From Sphagnum compactum (lineage: Eukaryota > Bryophyta > Sphagnopsida > Sphagnales): DNA of 64,000 nucleotides. The stretch covers positions 8,648,157-8,712,156 of the forward strand of contig OZ234503.1 of NCBI GenBank assembly GCA_965153455.1, given 5' to 3'. The position numbers were made by a program, and so were the translations under genes. Shown one piece after another: positions 35,924 to 48,400 of the stretch (its first letter is position 1; every line of letters starts with the position of its first letter). The notes under the pieces are model-generated. The model ran no database searches. It saw only the letters and a list, made by a program, of their open reading frames with translations, and was not told where the DNA came from.

Positions 35924-38266
35924 TCACCCCTTGGATCCTCTTCCCCCTGTTTTTCCATAGAGCATGATATACACGCGTTGGGTGCGTGCAACAAGCACCA
36001 AATTCAGCACAATACCAATTATACAGACTCCGGTCATGATGAACAAAGTTTCCCTAAAGCAGATAGCTCCTTTACACAGCAAGACTTCATCAGATTCAAT
36101 GGCCAACTGGTCACTGGCAATGAAGCTGGTTGCCAGGGTCTTAAGCCCCCTCTGCTTCTGTGCTTCACGATCATATAATGTTCCAGCAATCAGGCCTGAG
36201 AATATAAGTGATCCTGCAGGGTTGGCAATGCAGAGGACATTGTACAGGATACCAAAATTCTTGAGCCCAAAAAGCTCCGATGCAGTTGCTGGAATAACAG
36301 ACCAGTGTGACCCGTAACCAAAACCCACCAGTAGTGAGCCTATGTACAGGGAGCCTGGGCATCCAATGGCAAGCAAAACATGGCCAAGTGCCATTCCTGC
36401 TTGTGCTACAGCCATAAGAATTAGCCGTGGCTTTACATAGTCCCTGCCACAACCAAGAATTCCATGAAGAGCAGCAGCATAAACAGCATTGGTTGGAAAT
36501 GAACATATAGCACACTTCAAAGTGGGTCCTGGATGTATCATCGTGCACTGCAAATAGGCACGAGCAGGATCATCAGAAATCTGATTGCCACAAGGAAAAT
36601 AAATAAATACCTGGCAATGATCTCTGAGACATATCCACCCCCGAGGCGGCCAAGAAAGTTCCAGATGCTTATCATGGACACAAAGATATGAGCATTGGCA
36701 TATCCAAGGGACTGACTGATCTGACCCAGATTGTCAATAACCATCAGACCAGATCCTGCCCCGCAGAAAAGACCAAAGAACAACAACCAAAAATCTGCCT
36801 TGACAGCAGCTTGCTTCATTGTGAAATCCTCGCCTCGTCGTGGTCCTTTTCTCCGCTTGATCTTGACAGCACCTTCAGCTACTGCACGGAACAACCGAGA
36901 AGTGGCAAGCTCCATCCGCTGCTGCCTCACATTCTCCGGCCATGTTTCTTTCTCATCTTCCAACTCGCTGAACAGAACCTCATCTTTGTGTATTGGACTG
37001 TGAACTTTCCTAACATCAGCAGCAGTCAAATGACTTCCATTCCCTACAGACACAATTTGTTTGCTGCTGCTATTATTGATGCTACTACAATGATCTGGAA
37101 CAACAACCCCTTCATTGACTTGACCTTTGGCAATTGAGTGCATTCTGTCATGCCCAAGTAATGGAGCTTGCAATGGTGACTCCAAATCTTTTTCAGATGT
37201 TGCTGCTGTTGGCTCAGGAATGAGAATGTCGTGAACAGAAACAGAAAAGGACTTGCAAAAGCCTGCTGCAGGCCACAATGGTATCACCAAAGGTAGAGAA
37301 AGAAGGAACAGCAAACCACAAGCAAATGCAACATTGACAGAGCCACTAACATGTGTCATATCTTGGATGATGATTGTGGCCATGAGATAAGCTGCCAATG
37401 CTAAGCAAACTCCATACACAAACCGAAAGTTTTGTGACCGCGTTGCTGCAGCATTCTTCAATCCATCGTCAAATGCCGGCACATGTCGTAGAACAAACAT
37501 AACCATTAGGGCAACCGATGTGGGAAAGACTGCAACCATGAAGATAACAGAAGCTTGGTCAGGAGCAAATGTTGCCGCGAATATCTGTGTAAAGATGGCC
37601 CCTGACAGTCCAGCAAAGCCTTTCAGTATGCCCACGACTGGACCTCTGTTCTCAGAGAAGTTGCGGACACAAGTTACCAGAGCTGCTGTGTTGAAGTATG
37701 ACTCTCCATTGGTCCCCACACATATCAGCACACATACCTGCAACGACAGCAACATCCACAACACAAGAACTGGGTACTCTTCTGAACGAGCTCACACACA
37801 CACACACACACCCAACAACAAAAAAGTTGAACTGGAATTCATTGCGTTTCTTATTGAGACCTTTCTCAAGGGACTTGACAATGGACCAAAAAAGCTTTAC
37901 CAGTGCAAAGGGCAGAGTGGGTGTGCGACCGGTGACAATGAGCCAGATCCAACCATAGCCCACGAAATTCTGCAACGCGCCCAGAAATAGAAGAGCCCAT
38001 GTCGGTAGCACATCACAAAGCAAGCCAGCCAACAAGCCAACGCTATCACCAATATCCTTGGCCACCCCGAGTCTGTTGATCTGTTTCTGGTTGTAGCCCA
38101 GCGAGGTTTTCATCACTGGCGAAATGGCTCCAAACATGTATCCTATCCCTGCACAAGCTTGTAACCAAATAGCGGCTACCAACACAAACCATCTGTTGTT
38201 CCATATCATGTTCTTGTTCTCTCCTCCTCCTCCTTCTCCTTCCCCCTCGTTCATCATCTCCTTCAT
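35924..38266 (-). CDS. Nodulin-like major facilitator superfamily transporter
   Basis: This is a plant membrane carrier of the nodulin-like (PF06813) MFS group, whose substrate is usually unknown. Inferred exons on the minus strand are 38266-37901, 37737-36611 and 36443-35924; junctions are phase 0 then phase 2, with GT/AG borders, giving 670 aa. The N-terminal half shows the family pattern: WLQACAGIGYMFGAISPVMK, then LGVAKDIGDSVGLLAGL and LGALQNFVGYGWIWLI. Exon 2 carries ENRGPVVGILKGFAGLSGAI and a long hydrophilic cytoplasmic loop of about 150 residues (from VSVHDILIPEP to MKQAAVKADFW). It ends in the second bundle (WNFLGRLGGGYVSEII). Exon 3 has GCPGSLYIGSLLVGFGYGSH and ASELFGLKNFG, then LYDREAQKQ before the last helix. 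About 12 membrane segments can be counted. The first ATG follows a Glu/Gly-rich N-terminus. No break was seen. The nearest neighbour, RBFA, is convergent and unrelated. Confidence 0.92.
37792..37811. repeat. (AC)n microsatellite in MFS intron 1
   Basis: About ten CA repeats lie within the first intron of the transporter gene (37738-37900). Confidence 0.9.
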
Positions 38267-41200
38267 TTCTTTTCTACCTCAAGTCTCCCTACTCTTCTTC
38301 CTGATTGCTTTCCTCTTCACGTGTCCCTCTAATAACTATACAACAATTTCACCATTTTCCAAGGAACTGTCTGTCTCTCGGCTTGTAACTTCAGCTGGAA
38401 ATCTTCTTTTTTTCTTTTTTCTTTTTTTTTGTTATGTGAGGGGGTTCTTCTTCTAATGCTGACTATGCTGCTGACAGGAGCTGCGTTCTCTTCAATCCAT
38501 ATACTCAGATAAGAAGTATAGAAGCAGAAGACGGGCTCCTATAGAGCTATGAAGGATTTGGGTGTATGTGATTGGGTTTTAGGAGCGTGCAGCCGGCAGA
38601 GTAGCGATCTAGGGGAGAAGAAAAACAGGGACGATTTTATGTGGCATCTAAAAGTTATCGTTGAAAAGGGATTTCTGGCTTGTACGATTCTCTGCAAGTT
38701 GAGCTTGTCCGTAGGCAGCCTACCCTGCCTGCCGCTCTCCCCCTTTTGTCGTCCTCTCGTCACGGGCTCCACCATCAGCCCTCAACCAAGGACTGGTTGC
38801 TCGTCCTGTTGCAGGAAGGCGATGGCAGACCAGTGCAAAGTGACGAACTCACCTTCCCGCAACAACGGCGGCATTTCAGCAGCTTTGCGTCAATGGGCGT
38901 GTCCCCATGAGCGGTCAAAAACCAGGGTTGGCCGGTTATTTCTTTTTTAAAACATCCTCCGGGTAGATCAGTTTTGGGGGCATGCTTTTCAGACCACACA
39001 GGTTATCAATATTTCAAAAAAGTTGGTTCCCAAGTAGGTTATCCAAAAAGTTGGGTACCAACTTTTTGGTTATGCATAAGGGTGGGTTATCATATAGCTG
39101 ATTGGTAATTGCATGTTATCTTGCTGGTTAATTAGCTGATTATAAGGTTTTAAAAATTGAAATTAAAGTTATTATTTTAAATTATTTTTTCAGTTATTAT
39201 ATATTAGTGTTTAAAGATTCATAACCTACTTGGATGATAATCCAGTCATCTAGATAAGTTATTAGATTTTTGAAAATTCAATACCAAGCGGTTATCAATT
39301 TAACCACTTATTAAAAATCAAGAACCAGCTGGTAGGTTAACCAGGCCAAAACTCCATAACCAGCCAACACTGGTGAAAACCATCCTCAAAACCTGACATA
39401 GGAACTCATGAGCATTCATCCATTCATCTATCCATTCATAACCAATTCATTCATTCAAGCACTCACTCATTCCCTATGGAGATGACATCTTATGAAGTTT
39501 CTTTAGAGCCTTCCATTAAAGTCCATGGTACCCAAAAACTCTTTTGAACTCATCTTTTCCGTATCCAGATTCCAGAATGATGATATTGATGGAACCCATC
39601 AATTATGGAAGAAAATGAATTTTGATGGGGAAATTTTTTAATCAAATATGGATTTCTGAACAATAGTGACTCATTTTGTCCATATGAATGTTTGCAATAT
39701 CACATGAATGAAAACCTTGTACTTGCCTTTTATAAGTGTTCTATGGACAATGATCAATGGATGTCATCCATGATAAAAATTTTAGCCACAATTGAGATTT
39801 ACCCCCCCTTTCCTTAAGCCACACTTTGTCATCCCCATTTGAAAGAATTCATATTTCAAACGGTGGACGAGATTCAAGACTTATTAACAAGTCATACATG
39901 ACCGCACGTTATCTAACATCCTGTTTGACGTATCATTGAATCTTCATCATCTTGGATGAAATTCATGCATCCAAGGGTGTAGGCAATAGAACTTGGAAAA
40001 TACGAATATTACTTGGTCGTCCTTACTTCTCAATTTTTGTTTATAATTTTCTCCTTCACACTTGATACTTGATGAACCTATCCATATGCAAGGCAAGCTG
40101 TGGACCAAAAAAATCAGGGGCAATCTGGTTTCGTGGGGCAGAAGTTTTGTCAGCTGGAAAAAAACTTTCAGTAATAAGATAAGATAGCCTCAGAAATTTT
40201 TTAATTTGAGGGGAGCTTGAAGCTCATTGGGGGATTCCACAGGGTGAAGTGGACTTGGCAATTTGGCAAAAATAGCCAAAGAGCTAAATAGCAAGGTGGA
40301 GATGGTGACTTGGGAATGTGGGACATGGCAATGTGGACTTTGCAATTTGGCAAACAGGTAATGTGAATTTGGCAAAATAACTAAATAGCTAAATAGCCAA
40401 ATAGCACCATGGACCTACTGATTTGGCAAAGTTGACCTGAGAAACACAACAATTGAAGTTAGCAAAACAGTTGAGCAAATGATATTCCACAACTATACTA
40501 TCACTCACTATAAGGGGGGTTAATTTCTGGTGTGAAAGTGTGTAAGTGTAAATAATAAAACAAGTGTAATAGTAAAACAAATACACTTATATGGTTTTAC
40601 ACAGCCATGTAAAAAACTGTAAAAACATGTCACTGGGGGGGGGGGGGGGAGGGGAAATGTTCAAACTTTAAAAACATTTGTGCTTTGGTATGCACCACAA
40701 CTCATCAAACTTACCTAATTAATATGAATCACAAAAAGTAATAAGCTCTTGTATAAGCTTAGCTAAAAAAATGGTGATGAACAAGGTTAGGAATGAAAAT
40801 TCTACTGAAGCAATGAGATGGGGCAAAATGCACTTTAGAATGTGCATCCAAAATATTCCTTGAAATAGCATCACACAATTTGTTCTATACCTATTCTTTC
40901 TATGAAAGTTTGTTCATCTATTGTATATAGGCGACTAAAGCAGAGCACTACTATAGTCCTATATTGCTAGAAAATGCTTCTATTTGAGGAATATTAAAAT
41001 TATCAGGATTTTTTGTGAAAGGCCAATCAAAGTGGCCTATTACAACCATATATATATAGATATATTGAGCTTTGGAATGCACCACCAACTAATCAATTTA
41101 TGGACTGCAAGTAATTATAGTTACTAAGGATATATATTATATATACATGATGCAAAACATTTGCACACAACTTGTAAGGGTTTTTGACAATCATTTACAC

Positions 41201-41329
41201 TTACATGAGATTTACAAGCTGTATAAAAATGATTAACATATCTATATCTATATAATAGTGGGTGAATATGTCCCCAAAATTCTGCCCCTGCCATTAAGCT
41301 AGGCCAAATTGTTGACGAACAGTTTTGTG
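38267..41329. other. Upstream region of the MFS gene and intergenic DNA
   Basis: The first several hundred bases should contain the promoter and leader of the minus-strand transporter; the minus strand there is rich in GA and A runs. A short near-perfect palindrome lies at 39043-39069, a CATT-rich tract at about 39412-39475, repeated CTAAATAGC/ATTTGGCAA motifs at about 40255-40440, and a G-run at about 40636-40650. No gene was recognised. Confidence 0.45.
39043..39069. repeat. Hairpin-forming inverted repeat (12-bp arms, 3-nt spacer)
   Basis: CCAAAAAGTTGG, GTA, then CCAACTTTTTGG. Confidence 0.85.
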
Positions 41330-41800
41330 ACGAGAAGTTGCATGCAACCAGTGGAAAGCTCTGCATGCACTCAAGGTGCCCCAATTCTTTTCCCTTTTGG
41401 GTTGGGGTGGGAGGGAGGTTTTTGGTCATTTTCCTTCATTCCCAAAGTGTTCTTATCAAGTTCTCATTGGTTTCCCATCATGTTTTCAATTTGATCCTCA
41501 TGTTCTCATTGTGTTCCCCAATAATATGTTCCCATTACCATCCTTTTTTGAATCCCACATGCTTTGCAAATGTTGTCCTCCTCTCACCTATATAGATGGG
41601 CCAAAGGGGAGGAACACTACCCTTCATTTTTTCCATATCACTCCCACTTCATACTGGAATGGAAATTTTCTTTCCATGGACTGTCCAGACTTCTGACTTT
41701 GAGAAAGGTTTTTTCCCTTCTTGGCCAATCAAGTCAATTTATTATAAATAAAATTGTACTTTGAGCCCCACCTCCCCTAACCAATTCATATGAATCACAC
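41330..41800 (+). repeat. Dispersed repeat, copy 1
   Basis: It shares an ordered series of blocks with 48040-48400: CATGCA(A/G)CCA, a G-rich tract, repeated TGTTCCC motifs, GCAAATGTTGTCCTC followed by TCACCTATATAG and GTGGGCCAA or ATGGGCCAA, GGGGAGGAAC, and CCAATCAA. It is noncoding and its ends are approximate. Confidence 0.7.
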
Positions 41801-42543
41801 TAGACTATACTAGCACTATACTAGCAAGTATGGTCACCACATTTTAAAGGCTATATTTAACCTCACAACACTATATTTAACCCACCAAATGTTAAAATTT
41901 GGAACTCCCAAACCCTGACATTGGGAAGTGTGTTTATTATATTCAGAGGTACCACAATAGGCTAAAATCTTGCAATTTATTATTACCAATTGGGATTCCC
42001 ACAATCCGCGGGGCTTTGTTGCCATGTGGCTGTTGGTGAGCCATTTGTTCAAAGGGCACTTTTCGTACAAGGATTTGGCAAAAGCCTCTGCAAATTAACT
42101 ATACAGCATGTGTGTGCAGAGTGTGTGTGTGCAGCAGTGTACATACCATAGCCTAGGGTCAGTTCTCACATTGACAAAACGAATAATTACTTTTTTTTTC
42201 AAAAAAATAATTCTTTTTTCAAAATTTGAAATTATTGAATTTTCCATGAATATGATATTGTCATGTGAGTAGTGAAATTATTCAGAGAGTGTAGCTTGTT
42301 ATAATTATGATGATTTTCAACATGTCAACTTCCTATTTTCACAAAAATTCATTTCACTATTTTGAAGATTATTTAATGACTTAAACTGAACTTAGGGTAA
42401 GGTTATCTGGTGGAGATGCTCTCTGAATTGAATCCCCAACTCTGGGGAGATCATCGCCTGTCTCAGCCACTAGATTATTGCTAAAACAAATACTGTAGTT
42501 CTTGACTGGTGGAAAATTTGAAATATTCAGATTGGGACCAGTG

Positions 42544-42835
42544 TTTTTTTTGGGGGCGAAATTTCGCCAAATTTCGAGCCTGAAAAATATAATTTCCACC
42601 TGTACAAAGTATTTTCCATAGAAAAAATTGGCCCAAATTTGCCAGATTTCAAAAAAAAAAAAAGTTCCAAAATTGCCAGATTTTTATGATAAGTTCCAGT
42701 AGGTAGCCAAGAATATAGAAGGATCCTTTTTTTTTCTTTCTTTCGTATCTAGTCTGTAGCCAAATCTGGCTAAATCATCATCTTATGGATGATGGCCAGT
42801 GGAGCTACATCACAAAATTGAAAAAAAAAAAAACC
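42544..42835 (+). mobile_element. Poly-T/A-capped short element, third copy
   Basis: It follows the order seen at 30256-30513: T-run, GGGGGCGAAATTTCGCCAAA, AGGTAGCCAAGAATATAGAA, TAGCCAAATCTGGCTAAATC, GGAGCTACATCACAAAATTG, then an A-run and CCC. Confidence 0.7.
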
Positions 42836-43738
42836 CTCATTGGGACTGCTGATTTTCTTAAAAATTTCAAGTAATTAAATATTCAACAAAAAACTGCCAA
42901 TTGTCCTTGGGAGGTATGGTATGCAATATGCACATTTTTTGTGAGGAAAGTGAACCTGACAAGGAGCAGATTTCCTGAGGAATTTTTATATAGCACACAG
43001 GCGGGCTGCAGCGTCATTCCTTACTTTGCAATTCTCTTGCTGGCATCAGCTTGTCGCTCAGGGTGAAGCAGCACCTACACTTGTACCATGGTATAAATAT
43101 AGAGACCAGTGTTGGGCGGTTCTTTAATTTTGTTATAATTGCCATCTCCGGCTTTTTGAAAAGTTTTCAATTGGTCAGGGGAGATTTCTTTAAGGAATTG
43201 AAAAAGAACCACCGGTTCTTTCATTAGTTCTTTGATTGTTTTGAGAACCATGATTTGGAGTCGAAACTGATCCTTTTCTTTGAGAACCACCAGTCAGGGC
43301 TCAGTGTCCCCAGGACCTTACTCATCCTGTCTTTGAAAGAGAGAGAGAGAACCGCCCAAAGGTGGTAAGAAAATCCACATATATATATATATATGTCCCT
43401 CCTAATAAACACTGGTATCTCATCGTTAGAAAGGAAAAATCAGTTATCTCCAAGTCCAAATTTAGTATTTCTGGGGTTCAATATTGTCACCAATCCAGAG
43501 AAAGAACATAAAACGGCCGGAAGGCTGCAGATATGCAAATCTTAGGTGGGCCTGGCGACCAAGCTCGTCAGCCAGTGACTGATGTGGAGGATTAGCGACT
43601 GGGCTGATTAGCACAAAACAATGGCAAGGTCATCAGAAAAGGGAAAGGTGGCTGAGAAAACGTCAAAACAGTCTTGACAAACAAAAAATGGTGAATGTGG
43701 GGAGGAGGGGGGAGGAGTGGGGTGGGGGACCTCAAATA

Positions 43739-43770
43739 AGCCAAGGGTCCTAAATACAGGCAGTACACAA
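43739..43770 (+). repeat. Left arm of a 32-bp inverted repeat around the LINE relic
   Basis: AGCCAAGGGTCCTAAATACA continuing to CAGTACACAA matches the reverse complement of 46391-46422 with two mismatches. Confidence 0.8.
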
Positions 43771-44126
43771 GGTGAGACCTTATCTACCCCTCATCGAGCT
43801 CTGTCTGATGCTTGTTTCATTTGTCTTCTTGCACATGTTTTTTCTCTCTCTTGCATAAAACCGAACAGCATGATTTTTAATGTTTTACATGTCTGCAACA
43901 ACTATGAACATGATTTTCTTTTCTCAGTGTTCTGCAGATATGTTCTGCAGTCATGTACCAGGTTCAAAACCAAGTCCATTATCTTAATAGAGATTTGCTC
44001 CAACCACTGGCATAGATTTTAGCACTAGGCACAATGTTTTTTTGTTTTATATTTATCTTCTTTTCTTTCTTCTTTTCTTTTAATTTAACGTCAATACCCA
44101 GACCAGAGAGATCCATTTGACGACAA

Positions 44127-45985
44127 TTACATAGTTGACTTGAGCAAAACACTTGTGTTGTCTAGGCAAGAAACTAAGTACAAAGCTACCGCTTTCTGAT
44201 TAGTCGATTGCATCAATTCAGGAAGTAAGCTGCACGGTGTCAATTGTTTCCCTAACTGTTGACTAAACTTGCAACGAATGTCATGGTGAGCTGGGCACAC
44301 TAACAACAAGTGGTCTTCATCCTCAACAGCTCCTAGGGAACATAGACGACAGATCCTATCTCTCCTCAGGACACTCTCAGGCTTTGCATGCCTGCCACAC
44401 TCTACCTCCAAACGATGGTTTGAACATCTGAACCTTGACAAAGATTGCCTGAGCTGAACATTTGTGATCACTTGCAAATACCTCTGATGTGCATATGAGT
44501 ATCCAGATTCTGTTGTACAGCTTGTGTTCATCAGCTGGTATGTACGTAATCTGCTACTTTTGGTTCTGGCCTGTTCACCATAAGTAGATTCTAGGTAAGA
44601 AGCCTGTGCACTTGCTATAGCACACTTGATATTAGCATAGAGAACTTCAACACCTTGGTCTTTAAGCCACAACTGCACGTTTCGGAGCCAACATTGTTGG
44701 TTATCATTGAGCATGCTGAGCATCTGGATCTAGGTCTGGTAGGCACAGTACAATAGACGATCTGCTGTGGATTTCCGTAGCCTATCATAATACTTGAGAG
44801 TTTGTTGCCACCAGAAATATTCTAATGGATACCTTCCAAACTCCCCAACACAACAAAAGTGCTTGTTGTTTTATTGACCCCTAATATTCCTTTCAGGAAC
44901 ATTCTATGTACTTGTTCTGCTTGTTGCAACCCTTTCGCCCCTGTACAACCTGTCCACACCTCGCATGCATAGCTCAGTACTGGGCATACCAGTGAGTCGA
45001 ACAACTGACACATTACTTCCAGATCTGTTATGCTCAGACCATTGCATCTGCGGCGTAATGCAAACAGTGCCTTCTTCCCAGCAGCAGTCAATTTGGCTAT
45101 GGCTACTGCCATGCCTTTTGTACTATGTAACTATAAGCCCAAGTATCTGAATGATTGAACCCGCTCAATGGTTGTCCCTCTGTATGTGAACTCTGGCGCT
45201 ACACTGCGGTGTTTCTCAAACACCACCACCTTGGTCTTGCTCACATTGATGACCAATTGTCGGTCAACACAAAACTCAGACAAAACATTTATTTGTTTCT
45301 GCAACCCTTGTGGGGTTTCTGACATCAATGCCAGATCATCGGCATACAGCAGTAATTTGACTATTATGTCTGCCAGCTGTGGCGGACTGTCGCCCTCAAG
45401 TGCATCTAGATGTTTCTCAAGTCCATCAAGGTAGAGTCCAAAAAGCAGTGGACTCAGTGGACAGCCTTGTTTGACCCCAATGCCACATGGGAACCGGGCT
45501 GATAGCCCTTCTGTTGGATGCATAACTCTGACACTATCCTGGCTATACATGCTCTGTAGACACTGCATGAAGCGACCCACAATTCCCATCTCATCTGGCA
45601 CTTGCCATAGCAGATCACGGGGCACTGTATCAAAAGCTTTGCGGAAGTCCACAAAACAGCTGTACACCTTTTTGCGTTTGTGAATGCTCTGTTCAATGAA
45701 CGTTCGCAAAATGTACAGGTTATCCGTGGTGCGGAAATCTTTCCTAAAACCAGCCTGTCCCCTGGCACATAGGCCCCTCTTTTCTGCCCAGCTGCTCAAC
45801 CGTGCCTCAAGAATCATGGCAAACACCTTAGCTAATACAGGACCCACTGTGATTCCCCTGTAGTTTTCAAATTGCAAGGCATCACCGTCCTTGTGCAATG
45901 CATGAATGACTCCAGTAGACAAGCTTGCTAAATAACCTTGTTGCAACAACTTGTTGAATACAATCTGTAGTGGTACATGCAACAT
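44127..45985 (-). mobile_element. Dead LINE (non-LTR retrotransposon): reverse transcriptase and zinc-knuckle C-terminus
   Basis: On the minus strand, 45985-45131 encodes an RT domain: NYRGITVGPVLAKVFAMIL, RGQAGFRKDFRTTDNLYIL, VDFRKAFDTVPRDLLW, GVKQGCPLSPLLFGLYLD, and the catalytic YADDLALM at about 45327-45350. The frame continues through a TAG (45131-45133) to 44822 (AKLTAAGKKALFALRRRCNG; LVCPVLSYACEVWTG). Then comes a frameshift near 44830 and a second TAG (44730-44732). The part at 44723-44127 ends with a CCHH-like motif (CRLCSLGAVEDEDHLLLVCP). No endonuclease or first ORF is present upstream, so the copy is 5'-truncated. Two stops and a frameshift make it inactive. Confidence 0.92.
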
Positions 45986-46390
45986 ATGTTATCGAATACC
46001 AACAGTCAATAAATGAAAAAAAATTGAAAGCCCTGCAGAAGAACCAAACAGTTCTCCTCAGGGCTGCATTGTCAAGCCCAGAAAGGGCACCGGGCAGAGC
46101 TCGCTGGGGGCTAGATAGCGTCTCCTGTACACAATTACTCTTGTGTTTTTTCTCCTTGCTTGCCCAATTGCCTGATTAAGATGAGTATGGTGAAGCCCAG
46201 AAACATCTTGTTGCTGCCCAGACAATATTATGCTACCTAGTGTCTATTACACACTCAAAAGATGTGTTGCATAAACACACGCCCAAATATGTGTTGGCAG
46301 CACTGCACCCCACCCAAGCACACCACCCATCTTTTTTTGAATATGAATCAGACTAAGGGCAGCCAGTGAAAAAAAGAAACTTTGCAATAC

Positions 46391-46422
46391 TTTTGTACTG
46401 CCTGCATTTAGGACCCTTGGCT
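46391..46422 (-). repeat. Right arm of the 32-bp inverted repeat around the LINE relic
   Basis: TTTTGTACTGCCTGCATTTA continuing to GGACCCTTGGCT; see the left arm at 43739. Confidence 0.8.
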
Positions 46423-46646
46423 GATTCTACATCACCATTCCCTGTGACATGTATCTCTTCCAATGAAAAAACTCATATCATTTATAGAGTTTAGAAGGAA
46501 ATGAAAAAAACCCTTCCAACTATAAATAAACCAAGGCACCCAAAAAAGGGAAAAACAAGGAACAAAATGGAAGCACCTTTGGCAAGAAGACAAATGAACC
46601 ACCTAAGAGGGCGAACAACGAGGGGAACATCAAGTTCCTGAACCCC

Positions 46647-46946
46647 CTCCACCTTATTTATATTTAAAAACATCTCTACAAATTGAGATTGGTGGACATA
46701 ACATCTTGTGAAATGGTGGATGCCCCAGTTCTCAACCAGTAAAAGGTTTATTGAGATGCTTTTGGATGTGAGCTCCAGCCTTTACGAGGACTGGGACCTC
46801 CACCTTGTTTATATTTAAAAACGTCTCTACAAATTGAGATTGGTGGACATAACATCTTGTGAAATGGTCGATGCCCAGTTCTCAACTAGTAAGGGGTTTA
46901 TTGAGATGCTTTGGATGTGAGCTCCAGCCTTTACCAGGACTGGGAC
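46647..46946 (+). repeat. 151-bp tandem duplication
   Basis: Units at 46647-46797 and 46798-46946 share CTCCACCTT(A/G)TTTATATTT at the start and GAGCTCCAGCCTTTAC(G/C)AGG near the end, with about 10 differences. Confidence 0.92.
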
Positions 46947-48039
46947 AAAAAGATGAGGTTGTCAGGAGCCATTGTGCTCAATTTTGTCTTATTAATCCAT
47001 TGTCCTCAAGATACTGTATTTAGGGCCAATGAGGTATTTGTAAGTGGTGCCCCTCTCTGGGGAGAGACTAGTACAAAACAAAAGCATGTGGATGTCATTT
47101 GAGGGTAGGGTCTAGGGACAGAACTTTGCAGAGTTCACTTGGTCCCACATTATGAAACGTGAGTTCCTTTTATTGGATAACTTCAAGGAAACCTTTCCTA
47201 CTATTTTAAGTAACCCTTGCTGGTTTGAAGTTACCATGAAGGGGGGGCAATGCAAATTGCAATTATCAGATGAGCCACTTGTTCATCACGACACCTCAAA
47301 CAGGCCTTGCAGAGTCATCAGCCTCGTCAGCTGATATTTGGCCATACCCACATTATCCAAGTTGGAAGGTATGAAAACAACCTATTCAAGTAGGTACCTT
47401 CGGCCTTGTTAATATATATCACTTTTTAATCCTGAGTCTCAGTATTTCATACCCTTATTTAATAAAATTTCATTACTTTGTGGACGGACAGCCAGGAGGG
47501 GATGAAGCATCAAATGAGGGGTGCAACACAGGCCCCAGACGGCATGGCTTTACGGATGACTCTAATGTACACCAAATTGTGTGTTTTTCCTTCTTCTTTT
47601 TTCATGTAGGCTAGCTCCAGATTTGGTGGGCTAGGGTACAAAAGGACTTCAAAATATGCCAGTGTGCAGGGAGAGTTTTAGCCACCTCTGCTGTCCAGAT
47701 GCACCTCTCATGGCCAGCGTGCCGGTTCATCCAAGGCCACCTCTGATTCCCACTGCCCACTTGATACAAGTAGTTGGCAGTTGAGGTAGGATCCTTAGTG
47801 TTTGACATCTGACTGGTAACAATTCAGCTTGGACTTAGGAACTATTCTTTTGGCCTTAGGTGAACCAGCACCCACGTTGGTACCACGGTAAAAATCCCAA
47901 AATTCATTTAAACAATTATCTGGTGCTTACACTAAATCAGGGTCTCTGAGTTCAAATCTAACATCTTTTGAGCTTAATAGGTAGGGTGTTCTTTGCAAGC
48001 CCAGGCCAACAATGGTGACCAACTCTTTTGGGAAGAGAA
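46947..48039. other. Intergenic DNA, no gene supported
   Basis: Short frames only. A CCAGCACCCACGTTGGTACC motif near 47868 recurs in variant form at about 43066 and 48597. Confidence 0.45.
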
Positions 48040-48400
48040 ATTTCATGCAGCCAATGGGAAGGCCCAAGCATGCCTTGCTTTTTTGTCTTTTAAGTTTTGG
48101 GGGGGGGGGGGAGTGGGGATTTTCTTAAACTCCCTAGCTCCCAATGTGTTCCCACTATGTTCCCTTTAAGTTCCCCAACATGTTCTCCATAGCACCTCAA
48201 TTTTATCCCATATGCTTTGGCAAATGTTGTCCTCTTTTCACCTATATAGGTGGGCCAATGGGGAGGAACTCTAGTCTTCAAAATAGAACCTTCTAGTTTA
48301 GGGAACTTCCATAGATTCATTTTTTTTGAGTGATGACCCAATCAAATTGGCTCGTTGCAAAAACAAATTGAACTTGGGAGGCACATCATCTAATTTAATA
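48040..48400 (+). repeat. Dispersed repeat, copy 2
   Basis: Same block order as 41330-41800, with a pure G-run of about 14 where copy 1 has a mixed G-rich tract. Ends are approximate. Confidence 0.7.

Noticed and set aside
36688-37137. 149-aa plus-strand frame
   Set aside because: Shadow of the MFS transporter exon on the opposite strand.
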